Positions 1-13,080 of a stretch of 64,000 nt of DNA are shown here, one piece after another. The notes beneath the pieces were generated by a model. That model was not told where the DNA came from, searched no databases, and saw nothing but the letters and a program-made list of their open reading frames with translations. Both the position numbers and the translations under genes were made by a program. Source of the stretch: Steromphala cineraria (taxonomy: Eukaryota; Mollusca; Gastropoda; Trochida; Trochidae); the NCBI GenBank assembly GCA_916613615.1, contig OU744724.1:44742662-44806661 (forward strand). The letters are read 5' to 3'. Each line of letters starts with the position of its first letter. Within the stretch, counting starts at the first letter, position 1.

Positions 1-1439
1 TAATAGGGTAAATTTGGTGGTCCTTAACTTAGTTTGTTAAGTATATAACATATGAGTCAGGAGGTTCGGAACAGGCTAAGGGTAACCAGCGGTCAAGATA
101 ACACAAGATGTTGACCTGTGGTCACCTTTACTCTTTACAACGTCTGGGGATTTTCTTACCTGGCTGGCATATGTAAAGTATATCCAGGTGTTAGACTGGT
201 TCCATTGTGTGCTGCATGCAGACACGTGACACGTGTGGAGACGGGGGTTATATTGGTTAATGAATCATGCCCCTCATGGCACTGTGTAAATATGGGTAGA
301 TTAATGAAACATGATAAAGAAACATATGAACACAGAGGAGCTAACTAGAGAGAAGTATAAAGGAAATATACAGCATATAACAATGGACAAGAATGTTTAG
401 ATATACATTAGATTGGATTTTGGAATGATCCCAAGAAAACTAAGAACAAAATAGACAAGATAAATTATATAGCAATGAAATCTTTTGAAATGGAGTTAGA
501 GTAAATATCCCGGAAGGACTCCTAGCTTATTTCTAATAGGGGCAATTTAAAAAAAACTTTAGACTAAATATGTTTCCTTTGCATTTTTAACGAAAAACAC
601 TTTTGATCCTAACAATGAAAATTTTCAACAACAAAAATCCTCAAATCTTAACAATGGATAAATGTGAAATTTCAGAGATGTCTTTTCATTTCTAAAATTG
701 ATAGGAGTTTAGACGGGAGACATCTATGAACATTTGCCGCAGGATTTTTCTAACAATATCAAAGAATCAGTTTCCTTAACCTAAATGTCTTGGTCTTGCA
801 AGAAATGTTTTTATTATCCTGTCAAACAATATTGCGTCATACCAGTAATGATTTTATCCTCATTTAGTATAAAGCCATTAGTTTGTAGTCATATGAACAA
901 AAGACCATAATATCTTAATTTGTACTTGAATCAAAACAGTTATAATATCAGCATTTAGTTTTTTGTTTTCCTTTACTTAAAAGGTGCAAAAGTTTTTTAA
1001 AAAACTGTAATGGGTAATAAGTACATGTAAGAGTACATCGAAATAAAAATTTCTGTTTTAAAATGATATTGTCATGTGAATGAATTTCTTTTATTAAAAC
1101 AATTTAGTAAAATTAGAGGGAAACAACATTGATGTGATCTTGAAGCAAAAAGACGGAGAATGACTGAAATTTTTTTTATATATATTTTGAAATAACAAAA
1201 GCAGTGGGAAATTAGTTTTACATCTAAGAACTAATAAAAGCTCATGAACCTAAACAATAATTTCCTGTCAATTTCAAACCAAATAGAACATTTATTCAAT
1301 GACAATTGCTACAATGAAAAAAAATAGTAGCTGTTTCCTAGAATTTACAAAAAGACCATAATTTATTATATCATATAACAATTTCAGTGGATCAATATGG
1401 ATTCGTGTCTTTTAAAATAATTAATTTAATGCCATTGTT
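1..1439. other. AT-rich non-coding sequence, no gene seen
   Basis: Only short open frames occur here; the longest begins near position 118 and spans 76 codons with no recognisable domain. Base composition is strongly AT-rich with A and T runs. I see no RNA gene or mobile element. Confidence 0.5.
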
Positions 1440-1830
1440 TACTTCCGACCCTCTTCATTTTGCCGCAAACCTCTTTTTGCACTTGCTTTAATGCTCAAAG
1501 TTTGGGTGATTTTCATTCTGTTTGAAATCCGCAAACAAGGCTTTACGACTTTCTGACTGCCCCCATCTCATTAAACTTGACATTGCTAATTAAGCTTTTA
1601 CTTAATTAACCCTTCAGTAAATCAACCGGTATCCTAACCATTGTTTATGCGTCAGAGAATGACGTCATTTCGCCGACTTGAATTGATGAGTCAAAGGCTA
1701 ACTCTATTGTGTTTTAAACTTAAAAGCTTGCTTTAAATTTGCCTCTATGAGCAATGCTAAAAGAGCTTGTGCCCGCATATAATTCGATGTCGTTCAACGT
1801 CATTGAAATTCAATGAAGCTTAAGAAACAA
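1440..1830. promoter_or_regulatory. Candidate cis-regulatory block with CRE and homeobox-like sites
   Basis: This stretch is less AT-rich than its surroundings and has no open frame. It holds a full palindromic CRE (TGACGTCA, 1660-1667), an AP-1 word (TGAGTCA, about 1686) and several TAAT cores around 1585-1615. The resemblance to a conserved non-coding element is inferred from composition and motif density only; no alignment was possible. Confidence 0.3.
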
Positions 1831-2267
1831 ATGTAAGGTCACAACCTTTAGAATGTTTAAATTGTTCTATTTCTTTTTCTAAAATTAATCTGGATGCATT
1901 AGAAGGCGCTGAGCTGTGTTGAAATTATAGACGAGGACGATTAGAAATTAATCCTTAGTATTGTGTACAATAAAAGACAGAAAGATTATTATTTTTAGAA
2001 ATTAAGAAAAACGAAATACGTTGATATCATAATTTTAAATATAAGCATGTATTAGAATACACATGGTGAACACACTTACAAATATGTTTATCTCATATTG
2101 CAGATCTAATCTTTTTCAATTTCCAATAAAAACTCTTCAATTCGATAGTCAAAATATTTGTAAAGTGTATCGCATACTCCAATACATATGTTTCTGTAGT
2201 GTCATCTCAAAAATGATTAACTCCGTAACACAATTCTTTCATTCTTTGTTTGTGGTTGTAAAATAGA

Positions 2268-2449
2268 GCCATTTGCTCTGTAGCTCATCAGGCTTCTTAT
2301 CAATTTTGCTTAAAGGTATGGCAAATGTGGTTCTCCCCTTACTTGGGGCCACAGGGTCACCAAATGTACAATCTAGAATCCTCCTTAACTAACTTAGGAG
2401 TCTGACCACACATTTTCAGCCATTGGCTCTGTAGCTCATCTGGCTTCAT
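2268..2449 (+). repeat. Direct repeat pair with tRNA A-box-like core
   Basis: A 29-31 bp segment occurs at 2268-2296 and again at 2419-2449, 151 bp apart. Each copy contains TAGCTCATCWGG, which matches the usual tRNA A-box context TAGCTCAGTTGG at most positions. No convincing B-box follows either copy, so neither is a tRNA gene. A decayed tRNA-derived SINE head is possible. Confidence 0.35.
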
Positions 2450-2560
2450 ATTTAATTTTTAGTTGTTAAGGAGTCTTTGCACAAGATTTCAGCTTTCAAA
2501 GCCTTTGATTCTTGAGTAGAAGACGAAAATAGGTTTACAGGGCATGAAAAAAAGAATAGT

Positions 2561-2652
2561 GACATCTCGGTATAGATTGTTTTACCGTTTTCAGCATTGT
2601 ATAATGATCTATACCGAAACGTCTGTGATTAAAGAAGTTTGATATCCATAAG
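2561..2652 (+). mobile_element. Penelope-like terminal remnant with inverted hammerhead-like arms
   Basis: Two 17-bp arms (2561-2577 and 2607-2623) are inverted copies at 15 of 17 positions. The right arm is TATACCGAAACGTC and is followed by a diverged form of the AATAAAGAAGTTGT tail that recurs at 14253, 45205 and in the element at 60129-60389. The GAAACGTC word is typical of the minimal hammerhead motifs reported in Penelope-like elements. The family assignment is an inference. Confidence 0.4.
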
Positions 2653-2849
2653 ATCGTGTACCCTATTGTCCTACACCTTCTACAATGCCATTTTAACAGT
2701 TATTTTTTTTATATTACACGCACAACGGGACCATACAAATAATAATTTAGCAACTTTTTACCTTTTCTAGATCATTAATGTTTAAAAAATTAATGACTAA
2801 AATGTAGTTCTTCTTCTTTTTTTCCATAATAAGTTTTGACCAGGTTCGG

Positions 2850-3200
2850 ATTGGTTCTTTCTGATCTTACCACCGACAAACCCCCACCCCTCTCCCAAAC
2901 ACCTTATAAACCTGCAAATGAGTTGTCTCTTTGTCACAAATGTACCGAGTTCTTCACTTCCGAGTTTTTTCTTCCTGAATGGACAGAATGACAGCTTCTC
3001 TTTCCGGTCAGTGCATTGACGATTAGCGCTATCAGCTTACAGGGCTTGTTGCATCCCACAATGCACTTCCCAGGTGACTCATCACGATTAAATGACACGG
3101 GGTCACGACCCCGTTTACCTGGGTCAATCATTGTCTTCAGGTGTCATTTCAATCCGCCCTTCCAATTAATGCAAACCGTAAGTGGCTTAGCACTGTAGTC
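2850..3200. promoter_or_regulatory. Candidate regulatory block with GGGGTC/GACCCC palindrome
   Basis: A moderately GC-rich, non-repetitive segment. At 3097-3114 there is a perfect 8-bp-arm inverted repeat, ACGGGGTC-AC-GACCCCGT, whose arms resemble nuclear-receptor half sites. An AP-1 word (TGACTCA) lies at about 3075. The short open frames on both strands here lack any domain. Confidence 0.3.
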
Positions 3201-4260
3201 AGTTGAAGGTCTTCAAGAACAAGATGTCCTCCACTCAATAAAAAGCTTTCCTTGTCAACATAACTATTTCAAATTATTTATTGTATACATTTCTATCATT
3301 TATTTCAAATTGAATTTCTCAATTCTGCCATTCTCTACACTTTAATGGTTATTTCAGCATCAGGCTTATTCGAGAAATGGTTTCTGATGTCAGAATGTTC
3401 TTTACAAGAAACATTCTGGGTTATTTTTTGAGTTGTAAATGTCAAACGCTATCATTGGTGTACTTTCAATCTAGTATATTTTGTTGCAGAAAAGTATCAA
3501 TGTAAGGCTATCCAGGCTCACGTTTAAACTAAGCTGTAAAGTTGCGATTTATATAGAAAACTAGACAGTTCATCCCAGCTGGGAATTGCCAAACGAAATT
3601 TGGAAAACTTGTCAAAAACATAGAAAAACAAATTTACGAATGATTATCTATCTCAAAACATGACTAAATGAAACATAAAACTTGGTGGAAAGCAATCAAT
3701 TACAAACATTATTTAGAAAAAAATATGAGAAACATAATGGCACGATTTACAATCATGGTAATCTCTTGACTATGGACGAATTAAAAGAAATATTGGATGC
3801 GAAACGAATTTTGTAAAACTCAAGGCAATAACTCAACAAATCAAATGATACTTTAAATCGACAATAGTTCATTTTGAAAATAAAATCCAAACTCCAATTC
3901 TCCCTAACCTATTACAACATAGGATTCCAAAAAGGGTGCTGAGATTTACACGAAAGACACATATTTAGAAAAAAAAACCCCATTAAAACCTTGAACATAA
4001 AGAGAAAAGTGGCAAAATGAATATCAAGAATATTTTGAAAACAATGAACAATGGATTCAAGAAAAAAGTGAGTAACACTGACTTTAAGTAAAACGACTAT
4101 TTTAGGTATTGTGATAGAGAAACTGTGTTTTAAATTTTAAAATAACTATCGATAAGTATAAAATATACAAAATGAAACAAATGAACAGCTTACGAAATTT
4201 AAAACCCATCAAAACAGAAATTTATCCAAAGAATTATGTTGAACGCTATGACTGCTGTAA

Positions 4261-4402
4261 TAATGTGTTTGTCCACACGGTTATAACCGATTTGAAAGCC
4301 GCAAGTTAAACTTTCGTATAAATGACGGCTAATGCTACATCAGTTTTACAAGTTTAACTTACAACTTTTAAACATGTTATAACCGTGTGGACAAACATAT
4401 TA
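4261..4402. mobile_element. 142-bp palindromic MITE
   Basis: The ends are long imperfect inverted repeats. The left end reads TAATGTGTTTGTCCACACGG and the right end, reverse-complemented, reads TAATATGTTTGTCCACACGG, continuing with mismatches for about 60 bp each so that most of the element is stem. There is no coding capacity. The flanks are TA-rich, so the target duplication cannot be fixed; TA or TTA-type is possible. Confidence 0.7.
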
Positions 4403-5939
4403 TGAACTTCATTTCTTGAATACATTATCATATATCATTATTGGTATAATACTTTACTTTAGTGGACCCGTTAAACTCTACTCACTCACGTTTTAAAAGG
4501 AAAATATTTCTTGATATTACTGTACACGCACTCGAAGTGTATGCTAAGGCCTTTATGTGCATTTTTGTTTTTTAATGATAGATTTTTATTGTAATTGTTT
4601 AAAACTTTATCCATCGTAAAGAGAATGTTCATAGTGAATAGTTTGGTTAATTTTAAATGAACGCCGCTGATGGCTGAGACATTGCATAATATCATTGCAT
4701 AGCTCTCTCGTACATATGAAATGCCTCTATGTATTTTCATTACATATCATCTTTCAGTTTGACGCAACGCTCTATCATGATTGTATAAAACATATTTTCA
4801 TGAATCTGTGATTTTTTATTAGTTCTTTTTGTGAATTTTATACCTTTACTTAATTCATATATTTTCCTATAAAATCGCATAACTGCTTAGATTGCTTACG
4901 TTTTTGTTTAATTCAATACGAAATTCTATATTGTGAGACCTTCAACGAGAATATATTTATTTCTCTTGGAATCCATCTTCCGAATAAATGGCCAAGTTTT
5001 GAAGGTGTATAAGGGGCTTGTCAATCAAGTGCTTCGGTGTTTGCCAAAACCCTGCAGTTTGAAACATTTGCATTATAGATACAGGTCTAAGAATCCTTTA
5101 CATTTTCATTCACCGTAAACAATCATATCCCGAAAATATTACTTTTAACAGTGCACATTTATATGCGCACAAGAATTTCGCGTTCGTTCAAATAAGATGG
5201 ACCGAAGACATTTTGGAAACTTTGTCCAAAAAAATTAACAACTTAAGGATTTTAATATGATATGATCCAAGATGAGTCATAATTTATTTGAAGTCTCTTA
5301 GGATTAAAACGTTTGCTTTTCTTTTGAATACATGTAACAATTAGACTGTTAGTACTTTTAGAAGAGTGTATACATCTCTTAAACTCAGAGTAAGATATGT
5401 AGGATTTTGAAAATATAGATAAATTACAAAAAAATGAAAATATTTCATTTGTTAATAAGAGTAAAATAAAAAAAGTATTTTTCTTAGTTATTTCGACATG
5501 TTTTATGCATGCAGTATCTCTTCATTTCAGCAACTTTAAAAAAAATCTTTTTTTTCAAACTGCACCCTCGCAACTATCACATCAAAGTTGAAATTTGAGA
5601 AAAAAGTTCCCTTGAGATGACGAAACGCTGGTAGGATATTGCCAGCCCACTCAAAGCTGTTGGGATATTTTTCACCAAAAAAATCAAAGAAACATTATTT
5701 TGATGAAAATTTATTGTGTTTGTCTTGTTAAAGATATTGGCCAATTTCGTCTTTGTACTACGCTACAACCAGACGATGTTATTTTCAAAGAAGGGGCGGG
5801 GGCTGAATTAATTTCCGCGTTATGTCATTCATTTTAGGTTCTATTCTACCATGACTCATGAAAGATCGCCATCTTTAGCACTAAATACAATGCCAATCAC
5901 TTTTTACGCCCAAATATCATCAAACATAAAATGTGATGT
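4403..5939. other. AT-rich non-coding sequence, no gene seen
   Basis: Frames of up to 84 codons exist but none carries a recognisable motif or a splice-bounded coding signature. Palindromic AP-1 words occur near 5273 and 5852. Nothing else stands out. Confidence 0.45.
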
Positions 5940-6460
5940 AATCGTACCTTTTGGCTTTAGGCGACAATGATCATACACCGCGATTGGCCAAGCGAAGAAA
6001 AGTCAAGCAGTTCATTGTCAATTTCCAATCACAAAGAATTACGTCCCTTATGACGCACACCATTTTAATTTTTATCGAAAATTTAATTTTGAAATTACCC
6101 AGTACAACGGCAGGTGGATTAAAAGGACTGAAAAGACAAAGCTTTAACATGCCTTGAATAGGAACAAACCGACCACAAACAGTTGATTGGACAATATAAT
6201 AATGCACGTGACTAACTCTACCAATTCTCCAACGCACGTGCATCTCTTGTGAGTGTCCCCCTGCATGCATGACGACAGGTGTGTAGGACGCTGGGGGACT
6301 GTCGTGACTCACAGGTAGACAGCGTCAGCGTTTGTTTGCCATCAGAACACAATAGTCAATCAATACCTTGCCGAAGTCGCAGGTAAAGGGAGGCTGGATC
6401 TGATTGCTGGGGGTCCCCGTCAACCAATCAGAATCCGCCATCGTCTTTGTTCATTCAACA
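5940..6460. promoter_or_regulatory. Candidate regulatory block (CCAAT, E-box, AP-1, forkhead words)
   Basis: This unique, relatively GC-rich stretch contains GATTGGCCAA, two CACGTG E-boxes (6203-6210 and 6223-6232, the second GCACGTGC), TGACTCA near 6305, a TGTTTGC forkhead-like word near 6332, and a CCAATC box near 6424. The 113-codon minus-strand frame across it has no domain. The density of canonical sites suggests an enhancer or promoter; this is inference. Confidence 0.3.
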
Positions 6461-7729
6461 GATGGGAGGCAATTACCTGAAATGCAGATTGAGGTGATGA
6501 TGAGAATGATGACTTTTAAACACAATCAGGGCCCCATTCATAAAGAATCTTTCCCTAAAATCTGTATATTACTAAGGGCGTACTACAGGGTTGTTCTCTC
6601 CGTCGTTTTTACTTCCATTTGTTTTCTCAAAGAGTGACTCACCGCTGCAGGTGTGCGCTAGACGGTATCACGTGTACCAAATTTGGTAGAAGACAAAGGG
6701 CCTGGATGATCTAGCCCTTGTACCAACTCATGTTGGTTTCTGCAATGACTTTGTCATGGCTTTGTTTAAGAAAAAAGATGATGTTTCTCCAGGTTGTTTT
6801 TAATAACACCCCAGAACATAAATCTGATATGACGAATGTGTCATCGCAGTTACCTGGTCTCACCTGGGAATCAATTAACAAAAGAGTTAAGAGACTCAAA
6901 CTAATAATATCATCTTCACCTGATGGCTAAGATATGAATACCTGTGAATCATCAAGGAAAGATTAGAGAGTACGTGAGAATCCAGAGTTGTAATGATCTG
7001 ATTGTTTAACTCGCTAACTTTTCTTTTGTTCTTTGTTTTTACATTAATAAATGTTTCATAACTATTTGATCTTTCGTTCTAACCCCTGGTTAAGAGATCA
7101 GGCTTTGGGTGCATGTTAAACATTAGTAGTCACATGTTAGTAATCTGAGAGTATAAGTCATCCATATGCTGACACATGAAAGAAAAAGCGGAAAAAGTTC
7201 TTATTCATGCTTTAGCAAATCTTATTCTACGGTTCAAGAATTTGTGTGATTTTTAATATTAATATACCGGCATAGAACAGTTGTTGATATATTGTTGTAA
7301 AATTAAATGACATCCGTAACTAATCATAATTTGAAGATTGATAATATCTTCAATTGTCAATTTCAAATATCTCTTGATTTCATGTTATTTTATACTTTTA
7401 TTATATACCAATTATCAATTAGTTCAATCATAATAATATTTATTCTAAGTTAATTGCAGTTATTGGCAAAAACAGTTAACATTTAATTTAAGAAGTATTG
7501 TCAGTGAACATCCAATATTGAAGAGATATGCTAACAACTTCAGTAGCAGAAATTGATTAAGTAAGTTATAAAGAATGACTGGGTCGCACTGCCAATTTTT
7601 TCCTAAAAAAAATAAAATCGGTAAACTTTTTAGTATTTAAAAGGCTGAAATTGTATTCAAAATAATAACATCATTTTTAGTCTTAACTATTCAACTTCTC
7701 TCTTTTAACTTTATCTGAAACACCGTAGC
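6461..7729. other. Non-coding sequence, nothing recognisable
   Basis: No frame longer than 77 codons and no repeat structure was seen. One AP-1 word (TGACTCA) is at about 6635. Confidence 0.45.
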
Positions 7730-8455
7730 ACAGCCATGCATACTACGACGTCAAACGACTTTCAAACGAATGGCAGGAGGGGTCAACTTCAAGGAGGGGG
7801 ATGATGGAACTGAGCCGCATTACTACAAATAAAATCTCCAAATTTTACGAACCCAATTTGAAACAATTTGAAGGATATGGGACAGCTCCGGACAATGCAG
7901 TGAGTCACAGTCATTAGTCACACAGACTTGTAATGAGGAGAGAGGGAGGGAGGGAGGCAGGGAAGACGGACCAAAGACAATGAGGCTTTGTAAACACTGA
8001 CCCCTAGTTGGTGCACACACAGACCCGCCAAGCAAACCCCTGGGGTAAGAAGTCGGGCCTGTGTGGAGGGGGAGAATAGGGAGAGGGTCTAGAGATAAAA
8101 AGGACAGAACGTATTTTGGAAGGGAACCGCAATGGTTCGGAACGAAATTAAGGGAGGGGGTTACAAGATGAGAGGGGAAAATAATGATTGAAAGGTATAA
8201 AGTAATATAAAAACTTAAACGAGTAAGGTACGATGAAATATGATGAATATATGTGCTGGTTCGGGCTATAGACGAAGAACATAGAAAGGAAGGGGCAGCG
8301 ATGTGTAGTGTATCAGTGATGGGGAGAGTGGTTGCATGAGCCCGTGAGGGGAGGGCCAGGGGAGGGGGAGCCCCCAGGGTGGTATCAAAGAGACAGCCGG
8401 GGGAAGGAGGGTGATTCACGATGATGAATTCGGCTCGCAGCAACGCATCGATGAA
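7730..8455. promoter_or_regulatory. Purine-rich block with a long chance open frame on the opposite strand
   Basis: The plus strand is rich in GGGAGGGAGG and GGGGAGGG runs. The minus strand is therefore pyrimidine-rich and depleted in stop codons, which explains a 206-codon open frame at 7823-8443. That frame is Ser/Pro/Leu/Thr-rich with no domain, signal or spacing typical of a gene. An AP-1 word (TGAGTCA) is at about 7901. I call the block non-coding; regulatory or structural roles are only possibilities. Confidence 0.35.
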
Positions 8456-9269
8456 CTTTTAAACTTCGTCATATCGTGATTCCTTTGTATCAAGCACTTT
8501 TCTATGTATAATTGGCCACTATATCTTTCTATTTCATGTAGATAAGTACATATGACACTCTAATAAACTATATTTGTCTACCTGCCTGTCATATATTTGA
8601 TGACGGCTACCAAATGAAATTATAATATGATAAAATATATAAACGAAGTCAGAATGTAAGATGCCAACCCATTAGGTTACATTAAGTCAGAAATATGTTA
8701 TATTTGAAACAGTCGACTCTTGATAGAGCAATAACAGCTCTACATAAGTTATATGTATTCTTTCATATATGCTGATTAATAACCCTGTGAGCTATGAATT
8801 AATGGATTGTGAAGTTTATAAAACTTTCCTCACCTAAGTATGGTAGATAATTGAAACGAAAAAATTACAATTTTCTTTATAAACATTCCTCTTTGTGTAT
8901 TCAGAAATTTGTTGAATTAAAAACACGATGAGATATGCAAAAGTTTTTGATAATATTGGATTAGAGATGAATCATTTATTTATTTCGTATTAATTATGAC
9001 TCTTGTTATAAACAGGTGTTATGATCACAGTTTGCACACATTTACCCCTTCATATCAGAAACTAATACGTGTTTGGGCATTATACGTAGATACATTTAAA
9101 AATACGTTGAAACGAAAAAGCAAGCATATGGAATGTTAAACATGTCGGCAATTCCAATACCAGCATTCAATTTATTATTGTAAATAGGCAAATATTTAAA
9201 ATTTCATACAAGGTAAATTTATGATACGCCCTGTAATTAATTTCGGTAATGCAAACATGACAAACTTGA

Positions 9270-9800
9270 TCATTATGCAAATGCTCGTATCCAAGGAAAA
9301 TTTTTTGCATATGCAAATTAGCGTGGGCGTGGCTGATTCAAAGGGGGATAACTCTAAGCAGAGTTGCTGACAGAACAAGAAAAGGACAACCAATGGCGTG
9401 TGTGGTCATGACAGAGTGAAGACAAATCACGGATGGAAATTTAAACATCGTTTCTAATCATAAATTAAATTACATGTCGCATTTGTCATCTCAAGTTGAT
9501 TGGCTCGGAACGAACTTTTCAACTTGTCAGCAGTGACGTCATATCAATTTCAATTCGTCCATCTGAGTAAGGTTAACTCTTGCAGGGCTGGAGTCGGCCA
9601 GACGCGCTGAGTTACTAGTCGTCAGCTTGGCAGTGCAAGAAGGGTTAATATGCCGAAAGACAGCCTTGACAGGCCTGATCGTACTTTCCCGCACGTGGAA
9701 CGAGACGGGTTTAACCCCTATGTGTAATTGGCAGCGGCAATATCACACTTAATCGTCGATGTCGCCCAGGCGGAAGACTCTGCGTTGTCTACAACGCTAA
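9270..9800. promoter_or_regulatory. Candidate enhancer block with octamer and EGR sites
   Basis: Two perfect octamers (ATGCAAAT) lie at 9275-9282 and 9311-9318. The second is followed within three bases by a perfect EGR-type site (GCGTGGGCG, 9321-9329) and then a TCF-like ATTCAAAG (9336-9343). Further along are TGACGTCA (about 9535) and CACGTGG (about 9695). No open frame covers the block. The motif chain in an otherwise AT-rich desert suggests a conserved developmental enhancer, but conservation was not tested. Confidence 0.35.
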
Positions 9801-10949
9801 CAATACCCCAATTACAATTTTAATCTTTTAAATAGCTTCCTCTCCACTTCATTATTCAAATAACAATTTTAATATTTTTCAAACATTTTAAAAGTATTTG
9901 CAAGGACGATTAATCATTGAAATTGATTCAAGATGTGAATGTGTTCATGTACTTAAACAAAATCTTTTGAAATTTACATAAACCGGACATGAATGTTTGG
10001 ATTTGACTCATTAAACAAATTAGAAATTAACAAATATGAAGTTCTAAGGAGCTTGTATAATAAAAAACGAAAAACGGTTATTTAAAATTGTGATTCATTT
10101 AAATTAATCACAGGATATTAATAATTATATTTCCGTAAATATCTATCATTCACCATTTCCACTAGCATTGGTCATTGACTATTTAAAACCGTTATGTATG
10201 TAAACATGCAGTAGCAATTGTCACGTTATTTCAAGGGGTTGTTATCTTTATCAGTTGTTTGATTACAGGTTTAAGATGTTATATGAACGACTCAATGCTA
10301 TATTTGACTGAATCACGGTCCAGCACCACTCCCCTTCAAGCCTTTTCTGTCAGTCATAGGCCTTTTCTCTTTCGAAATGATAATCATTTAAAATATGGTA
10401 AATCGTTTGATACGATACAGAAAACAACGAGGCCTGTCATTATGTTAAGTTATAAAAAGTAAATTATGTCGGATGTATACGCGGGAAAAAAAGAACTTAT
10501 TATTGTCGACTTGTTATAATGGTAACGTGAAGGTGGAAGTAAAACGTTTATATATATATATGGTTGTATTGGGGATTTTTGATTAATTGGTTATTATGAT
10601 TAATCTTTTGAATAAAAGAGAATATTAGAAAGTATCTTTATGATTTATATGAATACAGAAACAAACTGAAGAAGAACAAAATTGATTGATTTTCCGAATA
10701 TTATTTTTTCATTAAATTTGTTGTTCAATATTTGTTATACTATAAGGGATTTACAGTTAAACCATAATAATGATTTTTTTCATGTCAAACAGTACGAACG
10801 CCTGTAATTATGTTTTCTTACATGAATATCGCATGAGAAATCGCCATAAAACTGATAAAAATCTAACATATTTGTTGATCGGATAAACTAACTTAGCATG
10901 ATCGCATTACTGTAGTAGTCCCATTGATTTCACTCATAGTTTATTCACC
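9801..10949. other. AT-rich non-coding sequence
   Basis: Only short frames occur, the longest 67 codons. A TA dinucleotide run is at about 10548-10561. No gene or mobile element was seen. Confidence 0.45.
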
Positions 10950-11110
10950 TTGTGCATATTTTATGTTCAACTGAATGGAAGGCCGGCGTCGTTTTTGGCG
11001 GGAATTAGTCATGTAGCGTCACGCGCGGGTTTGCTTGTGAATGAAGCGCGTGAGTTGATTCATAGCCCAGATTGAGGATAGTCATAATCGGCTTTAACGA
11101 GTCATCACAG
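10950..11110. promoter_or_regulatory. CpG-richer block with consensus E2F site
   Basis: A short GC-rich island holds TTTTGGCGGGAA (10993-11004), a textbook E2F site, and the CpG-dense GCGTCACGCGCGGG just downstream. No coding frame begins nearby, so it is either a distal element or an orphan promoter. Confidence 0.3.
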
Positions 11111-12059
11111 ATCATTTGAAATTCATATTTGAAAAGAAATCGAAATCATGATAAATTCAGGAATTGAATGTTTGAATTATTTGACAACACACTTCTAATT
11201 TTTAATGAGAGCATTTTCGTAAGTGATAAGTTTTTTAAATGCTGTTAACAACGTGTTTTTTGTTGTGTAAAATGTTATGTTTTTATGTTAACGGGTTTAA
11301 ATATCTGTTTATTCATTTATGATTTAAAAATAAATAAGACGTTTTTTTATCGAGTTATTTCAAATTATTTCCTGATTTTGAAACTCACAATACATGACTA
11401 ATGATCAAATACAAAAAGGAGAGGTTTCCAAGTTACACTTTTATCGATAAGAGTAACTGAGATCTGTTCGTTAAACGTTTATATATTTAGTTACTAATCT
11501 ATCTAGTGCTATTTAAATATGAGATTTTGAGTGACTTGATCTTCTCATACAGCCTGCAGAATTTCAAATATTAAACCTATAATAATATAATAATAATAAA
11601 TATTAAAGAAAACTCGTCTTTTGCCTTCAAGTGACCATAAATGAAATGAAACTCAATTATTCTATAACGTTAGGTAATTCTTTCACATTTTACCTAGATT
11701 TGATAACTTATCAAAATATTAAAGACATCTTCAAATGATTATAGATTTTACGCTTCATATTGTTTTTTTGGGACATTTATACATCTATTAATTTCAGAGA
11801 CTTGATAATTTTTAAGCACACATTTCTAAGCATTTACTTGCAATGCAATTGTACACCTTCGGATTTCCACGTACTAAGAAGTGAAAGCTGACTATATTCG
11901 GACGGACTACTGATAAGTGATTAACCCTACATGATTTGCCCATTAGTCTGTGTGACTCACGCTAGGGGGGAACTTCGGATGGGGAGGGGGACAGAAAGGA
12001 AAGAAAGAAGAAGTTAGCCCCCAAGAGATGAGGGAAAAGGAACTTCCTCAACCCCATTA

Positions 12060-12290
12060 ACAGACAGACAGACAGCTGTTTATTTAAGTCTCACCTCACA
12101 TAATATAAACTTAATAAAATGACAGAATATTAGCCATACTTTAAGGGTAATGGGAGAGACAGAGTACATTAAAAATAAACATAAACACATACAATTGAAA
12201 TTAATTCATATTTTGTTGTTGGGAGAAAAAGCATAAGAACGAGTAGAAATATATTTGAATAAGCACTTCAAAATCAAATAAGGTCTTGTT
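12060..12290 (-). mobile_element. LINE 3' end with (CTGT)n tail, fragment
   Basis: The sequence starts with a CAGA tetranucleotide run (12060-12075) followed by TGTTTATTTAAGTCTCACC. The same arrangement recurs at about 61521, where it reads TGTTTATTAAAAGTCTCACC. Terminal tetranucleotide tails followed by a shared 3'UTR are typical of non-LTR retrotransposons, here inserted on the minus strand and heavily 5'-truncated. No coding part remains. Confidence 0.5.
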
Positions 12291-12839
12291 TATGAAGAAT
12301 TAAAGCCCTTATATATATATATCATAATTAGCATTTTTATAAGGCAGGTATAGGCAGGTATGTAATTATATGCAAATGCAACATTACAGTTAATATATGA
12401 ATATTGAAATATATTGTATATTGTGTCATCAAAATACTTGAAATCGTTATTTTTTAATATATAATAACATTTCTGGTACATTTGATTTTACAGATCTCAT
12501 CCAAAAGGTCTTTGTCAATAATCACGTTCGTTCTCATTAGATGATATGCATTTTAGGCATATCACTGTAGGTAAGATATATGCGTTATACGTATGAAGTT
12601 TTAAAAAATAGTATGTAATGTAAACTTCAACGACACGGTCCTATAAGCCTCGACAATTTGCATACACAGTCATGAAGCAGGGTTACTTAAAAGTTGGTCT
12701 TTTTATTTAAACATATAACTGTATCAAGTTGACATTTATGAGACAAACTAAATATGATTTGTCAATGTAATTAAATAAAGTTGATTCACTGGTCCTGATA
12801 GAAACAGCATTATGTGTGTAGTCCGATAATTAGTAAATA

Positions 12840-13080
12840 TTCATGGTACTTCATGCAGATTAAGACGCTGCCATTGACACCAAGACCGCATGCACGTGCA
12901 TGTGCGTGTATTTGATCTCCACGAGCAGTGACCAGTTCCTGACTGCTGGTGTCATGTATCTGTCAGCACGTGCTGTCCAGAATGACCAATCACAATCGCC
13001 CGTGAGTCACGAGCTTTGACGGAGACTAACAATAAACTACCTCGCGATGAGCTCGGGAATAAATCGACTATTCAATTTTG
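12840..13080. promoter_or_regulatory. Candidate regulatory block with CACGTG cluster
   Basis: The block contains GCATGCACGTGCATGTGCGTG-type sequence around 12889-12909, a second CACGTG at about 12966, CCAATCACAATC (12984 onward) and TGAGTCA (about 13003). It is unique sequence with no open frame. The CATGCACGTGCAT core recurs at about 17768. Confidence 0.3.

Noticed and set aside
2276..2449. Possible tRNA genes
   Set aside because: An A-box-like word is present, but no B-box or cloverleaf could be drawn.
7823..8443. 206-codon minus-strand open frame
   Set aside because: It lies opposite a purine-rich strand, so stop codons are rare by composition. The product is Ser/Pro/Leu-rich with no domain.
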